From Streptantibioticus cattleyicolor NRRL 8057 = DSM 46488 (GTDB lineage Bacteria; Actinomycetota; Actinomycetes; Streptomycetales; Streptomycetaceae), in the NCBI RefSeq assembly GCF_000240165.1, contig NC_017586.1, positions 1,922,001-1,986,000 of the forward strand: a stretch of DNA of 64,000 nt. The letters are read 5' to 3'. The notes below the pieces were generated by a model that made no database searches, was not told the origin of the DNA, and worked only from the letters and a program-made list of their open reading frames with translations. Within the stretch, counting starts at the first letter, position 1. Each line of letters begins with the position of its first letter. This document shows positions 52,960 through 62,081 of this stretch, in pieces. Position numbers and translations under genes: made by a program.

Positions 52960-54393
52960 TCAGCCGCCGTAGGCCGCGAACGCCTTGGCGAAGTCGCCGG
53001 GGTTCTGGGTGATCGAGGAGCAGGTGGCGTCGGCGTAGTTCTTGGCGCCGCCCGCGCACTGCTTGTCGCGGGTGGCCGACCACATCGACAGCCACGCCAG
53101 CCCCTTGGACTTGGCGAACGAGGCCAGTTCGGCGGCGTCGGCGACGGTGAAGGTCTCCGCGGCGACGTCGTTGACGCCGATCATCGGGGTGACGGCGACC
53201 TTCTTCCAGGCGGCGGTGTCGGTGACCCCGAGGACGCTCTTGACCTGGGCCTGGGTGGCGGTGGCGGCGTCGATGGCGTACCGGCCCATGTCGCCGCTGT
53301 AGGAGGCGCCGTAGTCCATCGCCATCACGTTGACGGCGGCGACGTCCACGCCCTGGGCCTTGGCGTCGGTCAGCAGGTCGACGCCGTCCTGGGTGAGCCC
53401 GGTGGGCATCACCGGCAGGGTGTAGGAGACCTCCAGGCCGGGGTGGTCGTGCTGGAGGCGGGCGATGGCCTGGGCGCGGCGGGTGTTGGCGGCGGTGTCG
53501 GCCAGGGCGCCGCCCTCGACGTCGAAGTCGACCTTGGTGAGCCGGTAGGCGTCGATCACCTTGCCGTAGGCGGCGGCCAGGTCGGAGGCGGAGGAGCAGG
53601 CGGCGGCGAGTTCGGTGCCGTTGGCGCCGCCGAAGGAGACCCGTACGTCGCCGCCGGCCGCGCGCAGGTCGCCGATCCGGGCCGCCACCGCGTCGGCACC
53701 GAGGTCGGTCACCCCGCCCCACTTGGGGACGCAGCCGCCGCCGGAGGTGACGAAGGCCAGGTTGTACTGCTTGACCCCGGTCGCCTTGGCCTGCGCCACC
53801 AGGTCGTAGGGCGGGTAGAGGGAGGTGTCCACGTAGGGCGAGAAGCCGGCCGTGGCCGCGGTGCCGGTCCCGGTGCCGGAGGTCGGGGTGGGCGCGGGGC
53901 CGGTGGGGGACGCGGTCGGGGTGGGCGGCGCGGTGGTGGGCCGGCCGCTGGGGGTGGGGGCCGGGCCGCTGTCGACCGAACACGTGGCGCCGTCGATCAG
54001 GCAGCCGGCCGGGTCGGCGGCGCCGGTGACCACGAAGCCGACGGTGACCGAGCCGCCGGGGGCGACGGTGGCGTTCCAGTCCGCGGGCTTGACGGTGACC
54101 TGGTCGCCGTCGACGGTGTAGGTGCCGTTCCACAGCGAGCTGATGCGGCTGCCGGCCGGGAGCCGGAAGGAGAGCGTCCAGCCGGTCAGCGCCTGGCCGG
54201 TGGAGTTGCTGATCACGTACTGGCCGGTGTAGCCGCCGCTCCAGCCGCTGGTCCTGGAGTAGGCGGCACCGACCGGGGCGGCCTGGGCGGAGCCGGCCAG
54301 GGCGACGGCGGTCCCGGCCACCGCGGCGGCGGTGACCAGGCCGCCGATGAGCTTGACCCGGCGGCTGGGACGGCGGCGGTGCGAACTGCTCAT
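52960..54393 (-). CDS. secreted GH18-like chitinase with CBM2
   Basis: 477 residues. A signal peptide with RRR and a hydrophobic core ends in AGSAQAAP near residue 38. A family 2 carbohydrate-binding domain follows (about 40-145; WSGGYTGQYVISNSTGQ, TLSFRLPAGSRISSLWNG), then a Pro/Thr linker and a GH18-type barrel. The catalytic DxDxE is seen in VDFDVEGGAL near residue 288. It is exported and probably acts on chitin. The barrel is of the short chitinase C/D-like class, and endo- against exo-activity cannot be told. I saw no TGGTCCAGACCT-type chitinase promoter repeat. Confidence 0.9.
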   Translation of the reverse strand: MSSSHRRRPSRRVKLIGGLVTAAAVAGTAVALAGSAQAAPVGAAYSRTSGWSGGYTGQYVISNSTGQALTGWTLSFRLPAGSRISSLWNGTYTVDGDQVTVKPADWNATVAPGGSVTVGFVVTGAADPAGCLIDGATCSVDSGPAPTPSGRPTTAPPTPTASPTGPAPTPTSGTGTGTAATAGFSPYVDTSLYPPYDLVAQAKATGVKQYNLAFVTSGGGCVPKWGGVTDLGADAVAARIGDLRAAGGDVRVSFGGANGTELAAACSSASDLAAAYGKVIDAYRLTKVDFDVEGGALADTAANTRRAQAIARLQHDHPGLEVSYTLPVMPTGLTQDGVDLLTDAKAQGVDVAAVNVMAMDYGASYSGDMGRYAIDAATATQAQVKSVLGVTDTAAWKKVAVTPMIGVNDVAAETFTVADAAELASFAKSKGLAWLSMWSATRDKQCAGGAKNYADATCSSITQNPGDFAKAFAAYGG

Positions 54394-54498
54394 GGTGTTG
54401 CCTGCCTTCGCGTGGTGGTGGGGGGCGGCAGCACGCTAACGGCAGGCAATCGGACAAAAGCCCAGTTCAGGCTGTGGGCGGCGGTTCTTATGGCGGCC

Positions 54499-55926
54499 TT
54501 AAGGAAGCGATCGGGTGAGGTAAAGGTTGGCTTTGTCCGCGGGGGGCGGCGCCGGACGGGACCTGGCCGCCCGCCGGCGTCCGGCGACCCGGTGGCCGCG
54601 CCGTCCACCGCCGGAACGGGGACGCAGCGCCAGCCAGAGGCGTACCTCGGTGCCGCCGAGCACCGAGGGGCCCAACGCCACGTCGCCGCCGGTGGATTCG
54701 GCGACCCGGCGCACGATGTCCAGGCCGAGTCCGGTGGAGCCGGGGCCGCCGTCGCCGTGGCCGCGGCGCAGCGCGGCGTCCGGGTCGGCGATGCCGGGGC
54801 CGGCGTCGGAGACGAGCAGGATCACCGCGTCCTCCCCGCTGTGCACGTCCACCGAGAAGGCGGTGCCCTCGGGGGTGTGGCGGAAGACGTTGCCGAGCAA
54901 CGCGTCGAGGGCGGCGGCCAGTTCGGCGCGGGCCACCGGCACCCGGGCCGGGCGGTCGACGCCTGCGGTGCGCGCCCGGCGGCCCTGGTCCTCGGCGAGC
55001 GCGGACCAGAAGGCCATGCGTTCGCGGACCACCTCGGCGGCGTCGCAGCCGGCGGTGGCCGCGGCGGTGGCCGAGGTGTGCGCGCGGGCGGTGCGGATGA
55101 TCTGGTCGACCTCGCGTTCGAGCTGGTCGACGGCGGCGCCGATCCGCCCGGCGGCGGGGCCCTCGCCGAGCGAGGCGGCGTCGAGCCGCAGCACGGTCAG
55201 CGGGGTGCGCAGCCGGTGCGACAGGTCGGCGGCCAACTCGCGTTCGTTGGCGAGCAGTTGGGAGACCTGGTCGGCCATGGCGTTGAACGCGGCGGCGGCG
55301 GAGCGCAGTTCGGCCGGGCCGTCCTCGCGCAGCCGCACCCCGAGGTCGCCGCGGCCCAGGTCGCGGGCGGCGGCGGCGAGCCGGACGGCGGGGCGCACCA
55401 GCCGGGTGCCGAGCCGGTCGGCGACCACCACCGAGCCGATCACCAGCCCCAGTCCGACCCCGCCGAGCACCAGCCAGGCGGCGGTGACCCCGCGGGCGAG
55501 GTCCTGGTCGGGGACGAAGACCTCCACCACGGCGACCGCGCCGGAGCCGACGGCGGTGGGTTGCAGCAGCGCGAAGCCGCCGGGCACGGCCGCCGTGGAG
55601 GCCCGGCCGAGCCGGGTGGTGGCGGCCAGTTCGGCGGCCGGGGCGCGGGGGTGGCCGATGACGGCGCCGGGGCGGGTGCCGTCGGCGGGGACGTGCACCG
55701 CGATCCGGCCGTCGGCGCCGGCCTGGGTGGAGGCCACCGCGCGTTCCAGCTGGGCGCGGTCGGTGGTGATGGCGAGCGCCGGGCCGATGGCGGCGGCCTG
55801 CCGTTCGGCGTTGGTCAGCGCCCGGTCTCGGGCCATTTCCCGCACCACCAGCCCCAGCGGCACCGCGAAGGCGAGCACCACCATCACGGTGACCGCGAGC
55901 ACCACCTTGACCAGCGCCCATCTCAT
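54499..55926 (-). CDS. sensor histidine kinase
   Basis: 475 residues. There are membrane segments at about residues 7-28 and 147-168 with an extracytoplasmic domain between them, then HAMP (RLVRPAVRLAAAARDLGRGD). The phospho-acceptor box is DLSHRLRTPLTVLRLD near residue 235, and the HATPase part has LGNVFRHTPEGTAF (N box), SDAGPGI and GSTGLGLDIVRRV. It overlaps the response regulator gene by 4 nt (ATGA). The signal is unknown. The C-terminal basic tail is not conserved-looking. Confidence 0.92.
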   Translation of the reverse strand: MRWALVKVVLAVTVMVVLAFAVPLGLVVREMARDRALTNAERQAAAIGPALAITTDRAQLERAVASTQAGADGRIAVHVPADGTRPGAVIGHPRAPAAELAATTRLGRASTAAVPGGFALLQPTAVGSGAVAVVEVFVPDQDLARGVTAAWLVLGGVGLGLVIGSVVVADRLGTRLVRPAVRLAAAARDLGRGDLGVRLREDGPAELRSAAAAFNAMADQVSQLLANERELAADLSHRLRTPLTVLRLDAASLGEGPAAGRIGAAVDQLEREVDQIIRTARAHTSATAAATAGCDAAEVVRERMAFWSALAEDQGRRARTAGVDRPARVPVARAELAAALDALLGNVFRHTPEGTAFSVDVHSGEDAVILLVSDAGPGIADPDAALRRGHGDGGPGSTGLGLDIVRRVAESTGGDVALGPSVLGGTEVRLWLALRPRSGGGRRGHRVAGRRRAARSRPAPPPADKANLYLTRSLP

Positions 55927-56624
55927 GCCGGCCGCCCCGGATCCGGGACGGCGGGCGGCTCCAGCTTGACGCCGACCCCGCGCACCGTGTGCAGGTAACG
56001 CGGGCGGGCCGCGGTCTCCCCCAGCTTGCGGCGCAGCCAGGACAGGTGGACGTCGATGGTCTGGTCGTCGCCGTAGGACTGCCGCCAGACCTCGGCGAGC
56101 AGCTCACGCCGGGCGACCACCACGCCGGGGCGGGCGGCGAGGTGGGCGAGCAGGTCGAACTCGCGCCGGGTCAGGTCGAGTACGGCGCCCTCCAGCGCCG
56201 CCTCGCGCCGCGCCACGTCCACCCGCAGCGCCCCGACTTCGAGGACCTGGGCGGACTGGGGCCCCCGGGCGCGCCGCAGCACCGCGGTCATCCGGGCGGA
56301 CAGGTGCTGCACCGAGAACGGCTTGACGAGGTAGTCGTCGGCGCCGTCGTTGAGCAGCCGGACGATCTCGGCCTCGTCGTCCCGGGCGGTGGCCACGATG
56401 ACGGGGACGTCGGTGACGGCCCGCAGCATCTTCAGCGCCTCCGCCCCGTCCAGGTCGGGCAGCCCGAGGTCGAGCACGACCAGGTCGAGGCGGACCTGGG
56501 CCGCCTCGCGCAGCGCCTGGAGCGCGGTGCCCACGCTGCGCACGGTGTGGCCGGCCTCGGTGAGGTGGCGGATGAGCGCCGAGCGTACGAACTGGTCGTC
56601 CTCGACCACGAGCACACTTGCCAT
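55923..56624 (-). CDS. OmpR-type response regulator
   Basis: 233 residues. The receiver domain has EDD near residue 8, the phospho-Asp in LVVLDLGLPDLDG near 52, ATARDD and YLVKPFS near 100. The C-terminal winged helix includes LTRREFDLLAHLAARPG and SYGDDQTIDVHLSWLRRKLG. ATG 56624 (MASVLVV) is taken; an in-frame start three codons earlier lacks support. It is the first gene of the two-component operon, divergent from the small secreted protein gene at 56669, which may be a target. Confidence 0.93.
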   Translation of the reverse strand: MASVLVVEDDQFVRSALIRHLTEAGHTVRSVGTALQALREAAQVRLDLVVLDLGLPDLDGAEALKMLRAVTDVPVIVATARDDEAEIVRLLNDGADDYLVKPFSVQHLSARMTAVLRRARGPQSAQVLEVGALRVDVARREAALEGAVLDLTRREFDLLAHLAARPGVVVARRELLAEVWRQSYGDDQTIDVHLSWLRRKLGETAARPRYLHTVRGVGVKLEPPAVPDPGRPA

Positions 56625-56668
56625 GCCCGGCACCGTACCGGTGGGGCGATGCGGCAGGATGGGCGGCC

Positions 56669-57181
56669 ATGCGAAGAGGATTGGCGCACGCCGGGGCGTG
56701 GGCGGCGGCCACCGGCACGGCGGTGGCGCTGTCGTGGCTGGGCGTGCACGCGGTGCTGGCGGGCACGGTCTACGATCCGCCGCGCGCCCTGCCGGTGCCG
56801 GCGGGCGGGCCGGGTGCGCAGCCGGTGCCCTCGGTGAGCGCGGTGGCCTCCGCGCCGCCCGCGCCGCGGCCCTCGGTGAGCGCTCCGGCGCGGCCGTCGC
56901 CGTCCGTTCCGCCCGCTCCGTCCACCCCGGCCGCGCCGTCGGCCACCCCGGGCAGCGGCGGCGGGGTGCGCGGCTACCAGGTCACCGGCGGCCGGGTCGC
57001 GCTCGACATGGGCGCCTCGTCGGCGACGCTGGTCTCGGCGACCCCGGAGCCGGGCTGGTCGATGCGGGTGTGGAAGCAACCGGGGTGGATCCGGGTGGAC
57101 TTCACCTCCGGCAACCGCACCTCGTCGGTCTTCTGCACCTGGAACGGCCATCCGCCGACGGTGCAGACGTACGGTTCGTGA
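56669..57181 (+). CDS. secreted or membrane-anchored protein of unknown function
   Basis: 170 residues. The N-terminus MRRGLAHAGAWAAATGTAVA continues through a hydrophobic stretch (to about residue 32) that can serve as a signal anchor. A Pro/Ser/Ala-rich linker (about 40-95) follows, then a compact C-terminal domain of about 65 residues with TGGRVALDMG, EPGWSMRVWKQPGW and FTSGNRTSSVFCTW. I recognise no family. It is divergent from the response regulator gene and could be controlled by that system. Confidence 0.65.
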   Translation: MRRGLAHAGAWAAATGTAVALSWLGVHAVLAGTVYDPPRALPVPAGGPGAQPVPSVSAVASAPPAPRPSVSAPARPSPSVPPAPSTPAAPSATPGSGGGVRGYQVTGGRVALDMGASSATLVSATPEPGWSMRVWKQPGWIRVDFTSGNRTSSVFCTWNGHPPTVQTYGS

Positions 57182-57200
57182 GCCCGCGGCGCGGCGCCGG

Positions 57201-58058
57201 TCAGTCGAAGGCGTCCGGCGGCGGGGCCGGCGAGGCGGTGGCGGTGGCGTCGCCGACCGGCTGGGCGCCGGCGGTGAAGTCGGCCAGGGCGCGGCCGTGT
57301 TCGAGGCGTCCGGGGTGCGGGTCGCAGGCGATCCGCCGGCTCAGCGCGGGGTACGGGGGCTCCTCGTCGCTGCCGAGCAGCAGCGCGTTGCCGAAGCGCC
57401 GGCCGCGCAGCACGGCGGGGTCGGCGGCCAGGCAGGCGTGGCGGAACCGGCCGCGTACGGTGGCGGCCTGGGAACGCAGGAAGGCGAGCCGGCCGCCGTC
57501 GGTGAGGTTGGCGGCGTAGGTGCCGCCCGGGCGCAGCACCCGGCGGACGGCGTCGAGGAACTCCCCGCTGGTCAGGTGGGCCGGGGTGCGGGCGCCGTGG
57601 AAGACGTCGGCGATCACCAGGTCGGCGTGGGCCTCGGGGAGCCTGGCGAGCCCTTCGCGGGCGTCCACCGGGCGGACCTTGATCCGCCAGGCGGGGTCCA
57701 GCGGCAGCTCCCGGCGGACCAGTTCGGTCAGCGGGGCGTCGATCTCCAGCACCTGCTGGGTGGAGCGCGGCCGGGTGGCGGCGACGTACCGGGGCAGGGT
57801 GAGCGCGCCGCCGCCGAGGTGGACCACGCGCAGCGGGCGTCCCGGCGGGGCGACCAGGTCGACCACGTGGCCCAGCCTGCGCTGGTAGGCGAAGTCGAGC
57901 CGGGCCGGGTCGTCGAGGTCGACGTGGGACTGGGGTGCGCCGTCGATCGTCAGCGACCAGGCGCGGGCCCGGTCGGGGTCGGGGACCAGCGCCGCCGTGC
58001 CGCCGCCGACGTCCGCGGTGACGCCGGTGGCCCGTGCCCTGGTGGTGCGTGCTGCCAT
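57201..58058 (-). CDS. spermidine-synthase-like methyltransferase-fold protein
   Basis: 285 residues with a spermidine synthase-like Rossmann core: PQSHVDLDDPARLDFAYQRR, VVHLGGGALTLPRYVA near residue 78, LEIDAPLTELVRRE near 103 and the DLVIADVFHG segment near 148. The catalytic Asp region differs from true SpeE (no GGDG), so polyamine synthesis is uncertain; many actinobacterial members have no known function. The ATG at 58058 lies just outside the palindromic element at 58081-58244, whose sequence extends the frame but is not protein. Confidence 0.75.
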   Translation of the reverse strand: MAARTTRARATGVTADVGGGTAALVPDPDRARAWSLTIDGAPQSHVDLDDPARLDFAYQRRLGHVVDLVAPPGRPLRVVHLGGGALTLPRYVAATRPRSTQQVLEIDAPLTELVRRELPLDPAWRIKVRPVDAREGLARLPEAHADLVIADVFHGARTPAHLTSGEFLDAVRRVLRPGGTYAANLTDGGRLAFLRSQAATVRGRFRHACLAADPAVLRGRRFGNALLLGSDEEPPYPALSRRIACDPHPGRLEHGRALADFTAGAQPVGDATATASPAPPPDAFD

Positions 58059-58080
58059 CCGTCCAGTATGGGTGAGGCCC

Positions 58081-58244
58081 AGTGCCGCGTCGGCCAAGGT
58101 TTGCCCCGTCGCGACGCCCGGCACGGCGCCTCGCGGCGTTGCCGGATCAACCGAGTAGGCCCACTACGAAGCCGATCCGGCGCCTTGCGATCCACCGCAC
58201 CGGACGCCGCTCCTTACCGGGCAAACCTTGGCCGACACGGCACT
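58081..58244. mobile_element. 164-bp palindromic element, MITE-like
   Basis: Terminal inverted repeats of 26 bp with one mismatch (58081-58106, beginning AGTGCCGCGTCGGCC, and 58219-58244) flank a 112-bp interior. The interior has further symmetry: GCCGGATC/GATCCGGC and a central GTAGGCCCACTAC. The whole could fold into one long hairpin. It has no coding capacity and no clear target duplication. Its right end overlaps the stop codon of the 58243 gene. It looks like a small non-autonomous insertion or a large extragenic palindrome. Confidence 0.65.
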
Positions 58245-58695
58245 AGAGCTGGTCGGCGGCCTCAAGGGTGCGGGCGGCTTCGCCGAGGGCCTGGCGGAGC
58301 TGGGCGGGGTCGGTGACCTGGTGGCCGTCCTCGGGGCGGACGAGCCAGCCGGCGCCGGCCACCGGGGGGTCGTCGGTCCAGCGGCGGGCCCGGCCGTCGG
58401 TGCCGGTGCAGGCGCTGCCGGGCAGGTCCCAGCAGTCGGCGGTGCCGGGCGGCACCAGGAAGCCCAGGGTGTCCCCGGTGTGGTCGTGGAGCACCGGGCC
58501 GACGCCGGTGCGCAGCCGCAGGATGTCCACCGCCTCCAGGCCCTGCCGGGACGGCACGGTCACCAGGTCCCAGCAGTCCACGCCGGCCTCGCCGTCCGGG
58601 GCGGCCGGGACGGTCGTCGTCCCCGGGGCCGGGGCGGTGAACCGGCCGTACCGCTTCGCCGCGTACGGCCTGTGTGCCTCACCGGTGTCCAACAC
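58243..58695 (-). CDS. conserved protein of unknown function
   Basis: 150 residues. It contains RPYAAKRYGRF near residue 10, WDLVTVPSRQGLEAVDILRL near 40 and GDTLGFLVPPGTADCWDLPG near 75, which recur in a Streptomyces-specific family whose members I associate with bifunctional primase-polymerase-like or regulator-linked proteins; no function is established here. GTG 58695 is chosen because GAGGAGGG lies 6-7 nt upstream; the frame opens further to an ATG at 58800 without a ribosome binding site. Its TAG stop coincides with the edge of the palindromic element. Confidence 0.7.
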   Translation of the reverse strand: MLDTGEAHRPYAAKRYGRFTAPAPGTTTVPAAPDGEAGVDCWDLVTVPSRQGLEAVDILRLRTGVGPVLHDHTGDTLGFLVPPGTADCWDLPGSACTGTDGRARRWTDDPPVAGAGWLVRPEDGHQVTDPAQLRQALGEAARTLEAADQL

Positions 58696-58914
58696 GGTGA
58701 ACCCTCCTCGCAGTCGGGCGCGCCCTGCCTTGCCCCCTGACCAACGCGGAAGGACGTCAACGGCTACGGTTCCGTAACGCTGCAAAGGATGGCACTTCAT
58801 GGCGAATCGCGGGTGAGATGTCCGTTTTGTAGTTGAAAACCCCCCGAGCGGCTCAGCGGAGCCGCTACGGTCGTGCCGCCGATCAGCCCGCAGCGCCGTC
58901 AGCGGAGGCCCGCC

Positions 58915-60258
58915 ATGGCAACCTCACCGGCATCCCCGGCCCCCGGGGACGCCTCGCGCACGTCAGGCCCCAACTCCGCGTTCCGGCGGCTGCGCGGGGA
59001 CCTGTCGCCGGGCGAGTTCGCGGCGGCGGTACGCCGGGCGGCGCGGGAGATCGGCGAGCGGGTGAGTTGCGACGCCCGTTACATCGGACGCGTGGAGGCC
59101 GGGGAGATCCGGTGCCCCAACTACGCGTACGAGCGGGTGTTCAAGCACATGTTTCCGGGCTACTCGCTCACCGAGATGGGGTTCGAGCCACGGGAGCGGG
59201 TGCGCGGCGGACGACGGTCGTCCCCGGCGGCCCGCGACCATCATCACAGTGACGAGGAGAGCGACGTGCTGCGTCGCGCATTCATGACCAGCGGCCCGGC
59301 GGTCGCGTTGTCCGCCGCGCTCCCTCCGGTGCCGGAGGTCTCCGGGCCGCGCCGGATCGGCGGCGGGGAGGTACGGGCGGTGGAGGAGGTGGTCAGATGC
59401 ATCCGGGTGCTGGACGACCGGCACGGCGCCGACGACCTCTACCAGCGCGCCGGGCAATCACTGCGGGCCACCCACGAGTTGCTGGACCGGGCCGCGTACA
59501 ACCGGGCCACGGCCGGCCGGCTGTTCACCGGGGCCGGTGAACTGGCCATCTCCGTCGGGTGGTTGGCGCACGACTGCGGACGTCCCGCGGACGCCCGCTC
59601 GCACTACGCGGAGGCGCTGGCCACCGCGCGCACCGCGGACGACGCCGGGCTGGAGGCGCACGCCTTCTCCAACCTGTCGTTCCTGGCCCGCGACGACGAC
59701 CGGCCCCGGGAGGCGGTCCGGGCGGCGCAGGCCGGGCAGCAGGCGGCGCAGCGGGTCGGTTCGGCCCGGCTGTGCTCGCTGCTGGCGCTGCGGGAGGCGG
59801 GCGGCTGGGCGGTGCTCGGCGACCGGACGGCGTGCGAGCGGGCGCTGGCGCGGGCCGCGCGGCTGTACGCCCGGGGGCCGGGCGACGCGGATCCGGAGTG
59901 GATGACGTTCTACGGCGAGGCGGAGCTGGCCGGGCTGGAGGCGCAGTGCTGGTCCCGGCTGGGTGACGCGCGCCGGGCGGCGGACTGCGCCCGGCGCGCG
60001 GTGGCCCTGCAGGATCCGCACTTCAGCCGCAACATCGCGCTGTACAGCGCCCAGTTGGCCGGTGACCTGGCGGCCTGCGGGGAGCCGGAGGAGGCCGCCG
60101 AGGCCGGCCGGCAGGCGCTCGGTCTGCTGGACCAACGGGTGCGGTCCTCCCGGATCCAGGCGATGCTGCACGCCGCCGCCCGCAAGCTGCGCCCGTACGG
60201 TCACCGGGGCGCGGTGGGCGACTTCCTGGCCGGCCGTCCGGCGCCCCGGATGATCTGA
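58915..60258 (+). CDS. XRE-type regulator with TPR-like region (NsdA-like)
   Basis: 447 residues. The N-terminal helix-turn-helix-like part (FRRLRGDLSPGEFAAAVRR, DARYIGRVEAGEIRCPNYAYE) is like that of NsdA and related negative regulators of Streptomyces differentiation. The rest is helical repeats of TPR type (ADARSHYAEALATARTADDAG, HAFSNLSFLARDDDRPREAVR and further). GCGGAGG precedes the ATG. The similarity to NsdA is from memory of the family pattern; it may be a paralogue. Divergent from the 58243 gene. Confidence 0.75.
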   Translation: MATSPASPAPGDASRTSGPNSAFRRLRGDLSPGEFAAAVRRAAREIGERVSCDARYIGRVEAGEIRCPNYAYERVFKHMFPGYSLTEMGFEPRERVRGGRRSSPAARDHHHSDEESDVLRRAFMTSGPAVALSAALPPVPEVSGPRRIGGGEVRAVEEVVRCIRVLDDRHGADDLYQRAGQSLRATHELLDRAAYNRATAGRLFTGAGELAISVGWLAHDCGRPADARSHYAEALATARTADDAGLEAHAFSNLSFLARDDDRPREAVRAAQAGQQAAQRVGSARLCSLLALREAGGWAVLGDRTACERALARAARLYARGPGDADPEWMTFYGEAELAGLEAQCWSRLGDARRAADCARRAVALQDPHFSRNIALYSAQLAGDLAACGEPEEAAEAGRQALGLLDQRVRSSRIQAMLHAAARKLRPYGHRGAVGDFLAGRPAPRMI

Positions 60259-60286
60259 CCGCCCCGGACGTTCGCGCGGGGGCAGG

Positions 60287-60886
60287 TCAGTCGAGGTGGC
60301 CGGTGTCGTTCCAGCGCTCGACGGCGGGGGCGCCGTAGGCCCAGCCGAGGATGGAGAGCGAGGCGGGCGAAAGGCGCACGGTGGCGCCGAAGGCGAGGTC
60401 GTGGCCGAGCCAGCGGGCGCACAGCGCGCGCAGGAAGTGACCGTGGGCGAAGACCACCACGTCGCGGTCGGCCGAGCGGGCCCACTCGACGGTGTCGTCG
60501 GCCCGGGCGGCGACGTCGGCGACGCCCTCGCCCTCGGGGGCGCCGTCCCGCCAGATCAGCCAGCCGGGGCGGCGCTGCCGGATCTCCTCGGGGGTGAGCC
60601 CCTCGTAGGCGCCGTAGTCCCACTCGACGAGGGTGTCCCATTCCTTGGCGCGTTCGCCGAGGCCGGCCAGGTCGCAGGTCTCGCGGGCCCGGGAGAGCGG
60701 GCTGGTGCGCACCTCGACGTCGGCGCCGAGCAGTGCGCGCCAGGACGCGCGGTGGAGCCGGTCGCCGAGCAGGCGGGCGGTGCGCCGGCCCTCCTCGGTG
60801 AGGGGTATGTCGGTACGGCCGGTGTGCCGGCCGGTCCGTGACCAGTCGGTCTGGCCGTGCCGGACGAGCAGTATGCGCGGTGCCAT
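60287..60886 (-). CDS. histidine phosphatase family protein
   Basis: 199 residues of the phosphoglycerate-mutase-like branch. The catalytic [20 protein letters not shown] is at residues 7-26, [15 protein letters not shown] near 62, [15 protein letters not shown] near 88 and the second His in [13 protein letters not shown] near 145. The N-terminal RHGQT with [16 protein letters not shown] is typical of small-molecule phosphatases, not of glycolytic mutase. Substrate unknown. It is convergent with the XRE gene. Confidence 0.9.
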   Translation of the reverse strand: MAPRILLVRHGQTDWSRTGRHTGRTDIPLTEEGRRTARLLGDRLHRASWRALLGADVEVRTSPLSRARETCDLAGLGERAKEWDTLVEWDYGAYEGLTPEEIRQRRPGWLIWRDGAPEGEGVADVAARADDTVEWARSADRDVVVFAHGHFLRALCARWLGHDLAFGATVRLSPASLSILGWAYGAPAVERWNDTGHLD

Positions 60887-60959
60887 CCCGGCGGGCCTCC
60901 TTGCGTTGCGCCGGTGAACGTGGTGCGCGGGCCCGTCGGGCCCGCGCCCCCATCATCGC

Positions 60960-61805
60960 TCACCCCTGCCCGGCGCCCGCCAGCAGCCCGTCGAGCAGGG
61001 CGTCGAGCCCGTGCTCGTACTGCTCCGTCCCGTGGTCCCGGCCGTTCTGCGCGGCGGCGACCTCGTCGGCGAGGTCCGTCAGATACGGGTAGCGCTCCGC
61101 GGGGAGAGCGGCCAGACGCGCCCGCAGCCGGGTGGCGCGGTCGGAGCCGGCGGGCGTACCGAGGTCTCCGGAGGCACCGGGTTCTTCGGAGTCGCCAGGG
61201 TCAACGGGCTTGCCGGGCGCGGCCGTTGCTCGCGGGGCGCAGGCGGCGGCTTGGCGGCCTCGGGCGGCCCACAGCGCGGAGCCGACGGTGTACTGCATCA
61301 GGGCGGTCTGCGCGCGGGCGGCGTCGCGGCGGCCGAGGCCGGCCCGCAGCATCAGTCCGAGCAGCCGGTCGACCACCGCCGTTCCCTCGTCGCCGTGGAC
61401 CGGGCGCACGGTCACCAGCCGCAGCACCGAGGGGTGCTCGGCGAGCAGCCGGTAGACGGCCAGGCACAGGGCGCGGGCCTCCTCGCGGGGGGTGGCGCCG
61501 CTGCCCCGCGGCGGCAGTTCGACCTCGCCGAAGAGACGTTCGCGCACCGCGTCGACGATCTCGTCCTTGCCCCTGAAGTGGCTGTAGACGGCCATGGTAC
61601 CGACGCCGAGGCGGGTCGCCAGGGCCCGCATGGTGAAGGCGTCGGGGCCGGCGTGGTCGAGCAGGTCGACGGCGGCGGTAAGGACGCGTTCGCGGTTGAG
61701 GCTGCCGCGCGGGGCACGGCGGCGGCGGGCGGACGCGGGATCCCGCGCCGGTCGGGTGGTGGCGGGCGCCGGCCGGTCGGTCGCGGGCGCCGGTTCTCCT
61801 GTCAT
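60960..61805 (-). CDS. TetR-family regulator
   Basis: 281 residues. About 35 residues of Pro/Arg-rich sequence precede the helix-turn-helix TMRALATRLGVGTMAVYSHFRGKDEIV (about residues 58-84). The C-terminal part is a TetR_C tetracycline-repressor-like domain with a low-complexity insert (ATAAPGKPVDPGDSEEPG) near residue 205. It is divergent from the PAP2 phosphatase gene, with two palindromes between them (61943-61963, 61966-61982), so it probably represses itself and that gene. The start (ATG 61805) lacks a strong ribosome binding site. Confidence 0.83.
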   Translation of the reverse strand: MTGEPAPATDRPAPATTRPARDPASARRRRAPRGSLNRERVLTAAVDLLDHAGPDAFTMRALATRLGVGTMAVYSHFRGKDEIVDAVRERLFGEVELPPRGSGATPREEARALCLAVYRLLAEHPSVLRLVTVRPVHGDEGTAVVDRLLGLMLRAGLGRRDAARAQTALMQYTVGSALWAARGRQAAACAPRATAAPGKPVDPGDSEEPGASGDLGTPAGSDRATRLRARLAALPAERYPYLTDLADEVAAAQNGRDHGTEQYEHGLDALLDGLLAGAGQG

Positions 61806-61942
61806 CTGCGGCCTGGTCCCCGGCTCTGGTGAGGTGTGGGTGAACTGCTGGTTCCGGTGAGGCAACCCGGGGATGGCCCCCGGCGTCCTACCGCGTACCC
61901 GGCGGGCGGCCCGCGGACACCGGCCCCCGATGTGCGCGTTCG

Positions 61943-61982
61943 CTACCGTACGGCGTACGGTAGGCAACGTACAACGTACGTT
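61943..61982. promoter_or_regulatory. paired TetR operators
   Basis: CTACCGTAC-GGC-GTACGGTAG (61943-61963) has 9-bp arms. AACGTAC-AAC-GTACGTT (61966-61982) has 7-bp arms. Both have a 3-bp centre and a GTAC core, side by side in the divergent region, as expected for two TetR dimers. Confidence 0.72.
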
Positions 61983-62081
61983 CGGAACATCGCAAAAGAA
62001 CCCCGACGAAGAGTGCAAGCGAACGATCGCCACCGGCCGGGCGGCCCGGGGGCCGACGGCAGAGACGGAGAAGACGGCCCG

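Noticed and set aside
58059-58124. N-terminal extension of the spermidine-synthase-like protein into the palindrome
   Set aside because: The added residues are encoded by repeat DNA; ATG 58058 is the better start.
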